From Bugulina stolonifera (Eukaryota; Bryozoa; Gymnolaemata; Cheilostomatida; Bugulidae), in contig OW285192.1 in assembly GCA_935421135.1 (NCBI GenBank), forward strand, positions 10,929,501 through 10,993,500: a stretch of DNA of 64,000 nucleotides, in the 5' to 3' direction. Shown one piece after another: positions 56,701 to 64,000 of the stretch (within the stretch, counting starts at the first letter, position 1; each line of letters starts with the position of its first letter). The position numbers and the translations under genes were made by a program. The notes beneath the pieces were generated by a model, which was not told the DNA's origin, did no database searches, and worked only from the letters and a program-made list of their open reading frames with translations.

Positions 56701-59700
56701 GTATTTCCATTGATTGCTACAATAGTCGTAAGCATATCATGTCGTACCAGCTATCGTTCTATTCTATAGCACAGTTATTGTAGTGACATCCATTAACAAA
56801 TACAGGAAATACACCTGGTACATAGCATGCTGCTGTTATTTTGAAGTTGTCTTTTTGTTACAGGCATATGAATGTGGCTACATGTACATGTGTAACCATG
56901 AAAAGACAACTTCAGAACAATAGCAGCATGTTATGAAGCCAGTATATCCTTATGTACATGAACATGTATATGTGTTATGGGATAGGTTATGGATTATGAG
57001 ACATACCGTATGAATACACAGATAGAGGGTCAGCATCTTCTGAACTGCATTCAAATCTGAACTCGACTCCTTCAATAATCTCTTCTGGTAGATGCATCGT
57101 AACGTTCTGCGGAGCCACTACATATTAAAAATATATCATGTATAAATATTATATTATATTATTGCTCTACTATAAAAGGTGGGAAAGCTATTGGATTAGC
57201 TCGGTTGCAGAAGGCTATGTGAGACTTCAACAGACCTGATGTTCAAAGTAAACATAAGGTGAGTAATGAAGTCTTGATTCCAAAGTAAGGTAAGTAGTTG
57301 ATACCCTAGCTAGGCTCAATACACTGAGCCTCCCCCCAGAGAGATTGATATAATATGTCACACTTGGCGACAGTTCAGATTAAGTACAGATGTTCAAGAA
57401 ATACTTAAAGTCTTAAAACCTTTGGGAAGTTTTCCTTACTTTAGCTCATGAATGAATGCTTGCCCACTGTCTGACGCTTTTTTAAAATAGTGTTGACAAT
57501 CTCGAGATGTGTGCCTCATACATATTATACTTGTACACGTATATGTATAGTGATTACATGTACACGTATATGTATAGTGGTTGCATGTGCACGTATATGT
57601 ATAGTGGTTGCATGTACACGTATATGTATAGTGGTTGCATGTACACGTATATGTATAGTGGTTGCATGTACACGTATATGTATTAAGTGGTTGCATATAG
57701 CACATGTAGGCCCTACATGTAAGCCCCAACACAAGCCACAATTAGCAGGGCTCATGGACACCCACTACTCAGAGTAATGGGTGGAGTCTGGGATGTCCTA
57801 CCCAAGGTTGTATAGAGTTATTTATAATACAACTACGTGTACAACTGTACAACGCAGTTGCAATTCAAATTAAAATAATTTTATGTACTGGGATTCTTGG
57901 GGTTCACCCAAAAACAGAACAAATACCTTGGTATTCTGCTACAATTTTCAGTTTTCACAGTCCATTTCATAAATCTTTTATTCACACACAGTTTACACTA
58001 GCTAGAATCATGTGATACATGCCAATACACACAGGAGGATAGTTCTAGCCTGCTCGTACACATAACATGATTGCTGGTAAGGAATCAAGATGGTGATGGT
58101 ATAACATGAAGGGACAGTGGACCCAGGGAAACCTTGCATAATATTTTACTATGTCTACAGCAGGGATGCCCAAATGTGTCCCTAAGGGACACAGTGTCCC
58201 TTTGCATGGATTGTGGTGTCCCTTCATCACATCTCAAATTTTACATGCAAACATGTGTTTTTGTGGCTGAGCAGTGAAGCAATTGCACTGCTCAAGTTAA
58301 ACTCAAAAATAATGTACATCATAATGTTAAGAAATGCTCAAATTCAGAAATCCCAAAGTATTTTTAGTTGACACAGAAGTAGATTTCTGTCAACGAGTTA
58401 AAAACTACAAAAAATTGATGGGCTGGTTGCCAAGAGCTGAAGACAGAGTAAAGTGAAAAGCACAGCTACCCCATCTTATCTAGAATCGCTGTCAAACTGA
58501 TGACACTCTTTGGTAGCACATTATTGTGTAAGAGCTTGTTCAGTCAAGAACAAAAGTCAGACAAGACTGACTGACAAACATACCAGGCAGCTACTAAAAG
58601 AGACAGACTTTGAGGATGATCCAAGAGAAAGGACAATTCCATGTTACTCACTAATAATATTGTATTCACAAGTGTAACATATTGTAGCATGCATAGAATA
58701 TTCATTACAATTTTCATTTAATTTGCTCAAGGCCAAATATAATTATCTAATACTTTCGCCAGCATGACCACTTTTTTCTGTTGAACAATGCGCTAGCGAT
58801 GTTTCCTCCATGAACGCAATTTCTAGCCCAAGTATGTGTGCCAAGGCAGACAATTGTTGTTATATATGTCTCCTACGTGCAAATTACATTATAACAGCAA
58901 CCCAATTTGAAGTTTTTGTTTACAGACAAAAGTGGAGAATGGAGCCGATAAAGGTTTTGCTTGCCAATCAGAAGTCAGTGTTGTTGATAGCTAAACATAA
59001 AATATTAAACACCCTTGATATTTAGCAAACAGGGCATTTTGCGTTCAATCTTGTGACGCCCTGTTGCTCCACCGTCATTTCGCAGCTAAATAATAACAGT
59101 GCACAATTCAATAATCTGTTTCTACCTTGATTCTGTTTTTGTGTACTTCAAAAGTAGATGACTATGATTGCTGTTATACTTTGGTTAAAACACAACCAAT
59201 AAATTTGCGTGTTAAAACTATAAAATAACTCGTTTTGTATCATAATCAAACTATTAAACTGCCCATTTAATAATCTCAATAAATGCAGCAGCAAAAACTA
59301 AGTGTCCCTTGCTCTGGTACGCTTTTAGAATTTGTCCCTTTCCACCAAAAAGTTTGGGCATCCCTGGTCTACAGTGTAAATGAGACCACTACAGTACAAC
59401 AAGGAGGATATTTTGGCCAAAGTCAATATACATGTATATACAGGAACATAGAATTGCAGAATGACTATGAGGCAATAAGGAAGTAATCACTGGTTGATAA
59501 TAAAGTATGTACTGCAAGTGCTAGTACATGTTAGTAGTGTGTAGTACATGTATATGTATATCACATGATGATGCCCACAATGATCTAATGTGGTAAAGCA
59601 TTATGCCTTGTACACCTATATACATGTACATGTATTATATTATGTGTATTATATACATGTACACCTATACACACACAGGTATGCACATCACCATAAGCTA

Positions 59701-62216
59701 TTAATCGATATTACAAAATGCCCTCCCCCAATTTCTTCTCCTCTCAAAGTTGGAAGGTTTTTTCATAAAGATACTTGCTTATAGATTTTTTTCGAGCTTA
59801 CCATACATGTGTTTTCAAACTCTCACCACTACTAGTTGTGCATTACATCGTGTTATATATACATGTACATGTATATAATGTAAGAATGAAAGGGAGACAT
59901 TGTGTAGCAAACTTACCTTTGACCTCTGCAATAGTCACCAATGTTGAATTAACTACTAAGTTATGCTGTTCTCCTCTGCAGAAGAACTGGCCACTCAAGG
60001 ATCTGTTTGTTAGCACCATATACACTGGTATTGAGAACCCACTGGAGTTACTATGATCTATGCAGTTCCCAGCAGTCAACTTGGGAATTTCATAGACGCC
60101 TGCTACTGCAGCCATAGGGTACAATGTTTTGTTACGCCAAATATCACCCAATGCACATCCAGAAGATATGCATGAATCAGGACTACCACACATCGCTAGC
60201 CATTCATCCGGTGGTCGATCATCATTGTAAAACAAAGCCAAATCGATAATACTTGTAAATCGACTAGCAGTGCAAGTAAAATTTATTGTGTTGTTCAGGT
60301 AGAAATCAGGACTTCCATTCGACTCATACTGTACATTGACCCACTGACCAACTGAAATAGAACAGAAATGGTCTTGTATTGTGGGGAGTTCTCATATATA
60401 TAACAAAATACTTGTGGGAGTACTTCAGCATTCTATTTTACATGTATAGGTGTGCATGTATATATTATAGCAGTCCACATGGTAGGCTCAACCTAGTAAT
60501 AATGAACTAATATATCTATGAATCAGGGCTTAAAGTGTAAAATTATTTTTACAGGAACGCATCAACATTACTTTTACAGGAACGCATCAACATTACATGA
60601 CTTTCACTATCAAACAGGAATGTGCGGATGTTCGAAGTCTGCATATATCTGGCTAAATTCAAAGAAGTAGCACATCGATAAGATGTTTTTACAACAAATA
60701 TCTTTTATTAACTCCGGTTTTCTGTGTGTAAACAAGCATTTAATAAATATAATAGTTCTGTCTACATTTCTGTTTAGATGAGTGGTATTGAGCCAGTGTT
60801 GGAAGGTGCTTGCAGAAAATGTTTGAGAAGTTTAGATTTGTCTCCCTTGTTTTCCTGTCAATATTTAAAATGTTATGTATTTTTGGGTAAACAGTAGTAC
60901 TTTGGACCTTCTAATATGAAAATGTTTGCCATACATATTGCCACCTAATTTTCATGTGTTAATGTGTAGGAGATATTGATATTAAAATGAAAAATACTTT
61001 AAACGCCCATTTAATGACCCTATTCAATTAAGTAAGTTAGCGACCTCTCAATGTTTCGAGCGAGGGCGGTCTGACTGGCTGTAGTTAGTAAGAGAGCAAT
61101 ACCTTTACTAAAACACCTAGTAGACTAGCTAATGTACTGAAAATGCAACAGGAGCGCGTTCCTGTAAGAATAGCTCTAATAAACTCTTGCCAGAACGGCG
61201 TTCCGGTGCGTTCCGGTACACTTTAAGCCCTGCTATGAATATCAAGGGTTGGACAATATACAATTGTATGCCTAAGTATAAATCGAAAAAAATAAAAAAA
61301 TTGGTAAATACCAGGCATGCACATCCTTATTTGAAAGTCTGAATTATCACTCCAAGCAATTACTAGCAACTTGAAGTTGGGTGAGCCGGCATGTGGCTTA
61401 CATTACATTACAGGATCGAAACAAAAGGAAGGGAATGGGAGAACAATTTTTAACTTTACTTTTACTTACACAATACTAGGTGTATCTCAAATCTCACCAT
61501 TACTAAATTTCTATTTGTTCTTCACTTTTCTCTAAGCCTATATGTTTAGGTAAATACCGCATTTTCCTCAGCGTCAGGGAGAAAACGACATTTCCCAGAG
61601 AAAAGCCCAACTAATCCAACCCCACCAATTTTATATTTGTCACCTCAAAGGAGCCAACTATGCTGTACCATGTAGATGTAGTCTACCTTTACATGTAGAC
61701 AGAAGTTGTACAGGTCATGAACCTGTATTCAAACACAATTACGTGTATAATTTCAGCAACCAATTCAACGTCTGAATCTATCTCTAACGTTTGTAATTTT
61801 AGCTCAATGTATAACATTCATTACAATATGATTACAGTTTCAGTGCACATGCTAATGGTTTTAATAGCTTGTGATGACATGTCCATCTACTAGTACATGT
61901 ATAACATGATTGCTGTCAGTTGACTTCAAATGTCTGAAGTTGTTCTCTTTTCTGTAAAGCACAAACTTTCTTTGAAAGTACATGATTGTGTGGTTATGGT
62001 TAATTTGTCGTTGCATGCTAAAAACTCAAAATGTACATAGCTACACATGATGTGCACATAGGAGTTGTAAAATCAGTAGAGGGTGAATATTGTGAAGAGC
62101 TTAGGCTAGGCCTAAGCTTAGGCTAGGCCTAACCGTAATCTAGATACTTTACCTGAAAATGGGAGAATAATGCATAGACAGCAGCTGAGACACAGGGAAA
62201 TCATACAGTATTTCAT
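53731..62216 (-). CDS. Single-pass Ig-like receptor with repeated tyrosine motifs in the tail
   Basis: Minus-strand exons 62153-62216, 59917-60351, 57007-57117, 55830-56054, 55283-55450, 53731-54848. Every intron is phase 1, typical of shuffled extracellular modules; 706 residues. Signal peptide MKYCMISLCLSCCLCIILPF. Ectodomain: an Ig-like module of about 145 residues with six Cys and several N-glycosylation sites (NNT, NKT, NSS, NRS, NST), then a half-size piece (VEFRFEC) and an Ig-like module NITLDC...FRWRRDG...AIECIASNGI with the usual Cys-Trp-Cys spacing. One transmembrane helix at about 303-326 (LIIGVVVGVAVAVAVAIIVV) is followed by CCCRRQKKKGRGR. The 372-residue tail holds at least four 55-residue repeats (GYERQEGYESLERQxSVKPP) plus HIYEDAD and YVYARPDYDDISI. 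I do not recognise a named family. The layout recalls cell-surface recognition receptors. The Tyr motifs could bind SH2 proteins once phosphorylated, or act as YxxL sorting signals. The missing middle of module two may mean an unseen exon. Confidence 0.82.
54016..54500 (-). repeat. 165-bp tandem repeat inside the receptor tail exon
   Basis: Units at 54016-54180, 54181-54345 and 54346 to about 54500 are nearly identical, with diverged copies on both sides. 165 bp is 55 codons, so the frame is kept. The near-identity points to recent expansion or gene conversion. Confidence 0.93.
55005..55133. mobile_element. Small hAT-type MITE, CAGGCTTACCAAGT family, copy 2
   Basis: Starts CAGGCTTACCAAGTCTCCCT and ends ACTTGGCAAACCTG. 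Flanks GTCACTAG and GTCAATAG are an 8-bp duplication with one mismatch. It shares its internal sequence with 27279-27420. Located in the last intron of the Ig receptor. Confidence 0.85.
56654..56707. repeat. 12-bp tandem repeat
   Basis: About four copies of TTCCCAGTGGTA with small changes, in an Ig receptor intron. Confidence 0.8.
56822..56934. mobile_element. Hairpin MITE with TGAAGTTGTCTTTT arms
   Basis: Arms 56822-56864 and 56890-56934 are imperfect inverted copies (TTTTGAAGTTGTCTTTTTGT against AAAAGACAACTTCAGAACAA). No coding capacity. Located in an Ig receptor intron. Confidence 0.75.
57536..57690. repeat. 27-bp minisatellite, six copies
   Basis: Unit CACGTATATGTATAGTGGTT plus GCATGTA, in an Ig receptor intron. 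Its His/Thr/Cys-rich open frames on both strands are a by-product. Confidence 0.92.
58161..59366 (+). mobile_element. Decayed hAT transposon with transposase remnant
   Basis: Ends CAGGGATGCCCAAA and TTTGGGCATCCCTG are perfect inverted repeats. Exact 8-bp duplications GTCTACAG lie at 58153-58160 and 59367-59374. At 58494-58574 the + strand reads KLMTLFGSTLLCKSLFSQEQ and on to a stop. This matches the conserved C-terminal dimerisation segment of hAT transposases (KLMTLFGSTYLCE-type). The rest of the frame is lost to deletion and stops. Located in the Ig receptor intron between exons 2 and 3. Confidence 0.93.
60524..61232. mobile_element. 709-bp non-autonomous hAT element
   Basis: Ends CAGGGCTTAAAGTGTA and TACACTTTAAGCCCTG are perfect inverted repeats, flanked by the exact 8-bp duplication CTATGAAT (60516-60523 and 61233-61240). 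Inside, subterminal copies of ACAGGAACGCATCAACATTA and GTTCCGG motifs occur; no transposase frame. Located in Ig receptor intron 1. Confidence 0.93.
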
Positions 62217-63629
62217 TCTCCTCAAGTTCTCTGGGCAGTGCTACCATAATAATTTACACAAGTAGGCTAGTTGCTCCTGAAAAACAATACAAGCAATATT
62301 GTTAGTACATGCATGTAATGATCTGATAAAACACAGGCATGTACTTACTCAACCAGACACTTACAATCATAACTCTGTACTTACCATTAGTAAGTGAAGA
62401 CATACTTACATGAAGGATAACTTCACAACTTCAGTAATGATGTAAATCATCCAAAGTCCAAGATATACACACTATTATAATCATCATCCACACAGAAACC
62501 AACTAGTCTACATTAGCAATTACAGTCTTCTTCAGTCCACATGTAGAGGTGACTGCTGCATTCCAAAAGGCAGATGTTTTGTTGACACTTTATATTATTG
62601 CATTATATTACATGAGTGAGCTCTCACTAAGTCGAGTAAGTTCCTTATTCACTACCCTAGCAGAAGCCAAGCCTATTGCAATACCCTGACTGTGACCTCA
62701 ATTGTTAGCCAAGTAACAAGATCCACTGCCAATTGTCCAAATAAAAAGTTCCATTATCAGCATTGTTGACTTATACAATGCAAGTTCAATTCAAAGTTTA
62801 CATAGGTACTCAAGACTGATAAATGGTGGGGGGGGGGGTAACATTTAAATACATGTATGTTCTGCATTGCTGTAACTATCTGGGTGGCTGGGGCAGCCCT
62901 AGCCGCCTGAACTTTTTGTCAATAAAAAGCAAAAATCAAGCTATTTTCTCAATCATAGTTGGAAGGCGCTACTACCCTGCCTCTAACATAACATACACAT
63001 ACTCTGATGAAAATTATGCTATACATTGTATGATGAATAATATACCGAAGGCTAGCTTTGGAACTGAGCTTTCATCCAACCTATACAATTTATAGCAAGG
63101 GTGTTTCAGTACCCCACCCACTGGTTTTCTCTAATTTCTATTTGCCAGGGAAATAGACTATACTCATTACTTTACAATGAGTGAATTTTGCTAGAGTATT
63201 GTGGGCATAGCAAAATAATGTTATTACCAGTTACTAAAACAAAAATAATGACTCCTGTCAATGACCCCTATTTACATGTATGTTGTGACATAGCTAGCAT
63301 TATTTTTCAAGACACTTTTGAAGGCATTATTTTTGTAATATTTTAGGGCATGTGCAAATGTCCTCAAACATTACAAGGCAGACAGGTAAAAGCAATATGC
63401 CTCAATATACATATAGATGCCATGTACTAAGTGGTCCATATTCTTCAGAGTTTGGGAAACCTAGGATACCACTTTCCATCTCTATCCACCAACTAATTTC
63501 GGATTATCTCCCTTCTTATTCATGTGTGTACATTTGTAGGCCTATATCATGTAAAGGACTACTGTAACAATGGTATTTCCTGACCAAGCCAAACAGAGAA
63601 GCACTTTTCTGTAGTGTAATAATTTGTAG

Positions 63630-63850
63630 TTTACTATACATCAATTTGTACTTTTGTACCATTATGTATTGCTCAAATATGCAGGTCAAACGCATCAACG
63701 TAGCAGTTTTGTGTGTGCATTTTCCAAAAATTTGTCGGGGATTTACTGTACATCAATTTGTACTTTTGTATCATTATGTATTGCTCAAATATGCAGGTCA
63801 AGCGCATCAACGTAGCAGTTTTGTGTGTGCATTTCCAAAAATTTCTCGGG
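63630..63850. repeat. 112-bp tandem duplication
   Basis: Two near-identical copies starting TTTACTRTACATCAATTTGT (near 63630 and 63742), each with GCGCATCAACGTAGCAGTTT-like sequence. The second runs into a GC-rich stretch (63845-63920). Confidence 0.85.
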
Positions 63851-63984
63851 GGAATACCCTCGGACCCCCCTTCTCCATTCGGGAGGGCACTTCGGCGCTC
63901 CTCCCACACCCTCCCCGCACCGCAGCCAGTCCAACTCTGGCCGCCTCAACTTTTTTAACAAAGTTACTCCCCATGATTCTGTAC

Positions 63985-64000
63985 AGGCTTGCCAAGTTCT
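63985..64000. mobile_element. Start of a third CAGGCTTGCCAAGT MITE, cut by the window edge
   Basis: CAGGCTTGCCAAGTTC at the very end matches the terminal repeat of 27279-27420 and 55005-55133. Confidence 0.5.

Larger units (their letters stand above)
62217..64000. other. Upstream flank of the Ig receptor, then repeat DNA
   Basis: Should contain the receptor promoter and 5' UTR near 62217-62600. A G-run lies at 62826-62837. The segments at 62880-62960 and 63890-63960 share GCCGCCT(G/C)AACTTTTT and may belong to one dispersed repeat. No gene seen. Confidence 0.5.

Noticed and set aside
57436..57777. Open frames on both strands rich in His/Thr/Cys
   Set aside because: By-product of the 27-bp minisatellite.

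Overview
The window is eukaryotic, AT-rich, intron-dense DNA from an animal. Ten protein-coding genes can be read by joining exons with GT..AG borders and matching phases. Gene content (an ABCC transporter, eIF4A, two ANKH paralogues, mitochondrial Met-tRNA synthetase, a PDZD11-like protein, a TMEM254-like protein, a CFAP97D1-like ciliary protein, a CCDC134-like ER protein and an Ig-type receptor), short to medium introns and many small DNA transposons suggest an invertebrate. An early-branching animal such as a sponge is my best guess, but that is an inference; the sequence alone does not fix the species. There is no bacterial, plasmid or CRISPR signal.

Layout: 1-2690 (+), the 3' exons of an ABCC transporter that begins before the window; 4316-8201 (+), eIF4A, complete; 10187-16238 (+) and 17173-23288 (-), two ANKH-type transporters arranged tail to tail with almost identical exon lengths; 23289-28218, a long gene-poor stretch with a MITE, a perfect 97-bp inverted repeat and another small MITE; 28219-34424 (+), MARS2; 36516-40176 (-), PDZD11-like; 40177-43574, repeat-like DNA; 43575-45381 (+), TMEM254-like; 46667-49509 (-), CFAP97D1-like, head to head with 49978-52085 (+), CCDC134-like, sharing a 468-bp promoter; 53731-62216 (-), a single-pass receptor with Ig-like ectodomain and a long tyrosine-rich cytoplasmic tail built of tandem 55-residue repeats; 62217-64000, upstream and repeat DNA.

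The genes are mostly unrelated housekeeping genes and form no pathway. Three things stand out. (1) Tandem repeats sit exactly on exon/intron 5' borders in several genes (eIF4A, MARS2, ABCC, ANKH-2), so the splice donor itself has been copied many times; in MARS2 the 21-bp unit keeps the reading frame. (2) The Ig receptor has the general layout of an activating, inhibitory or self-recognition receptor, with repeated YESL motifs. (3) Several hAT-type elements carry recognisable 8-bp target duplications, one with a fossil transposase tail. The ABCC NBD2 is also unusual: its Walker A, Q-loop, Walker B and H-loop residues are all changed while the reading frame is kept.
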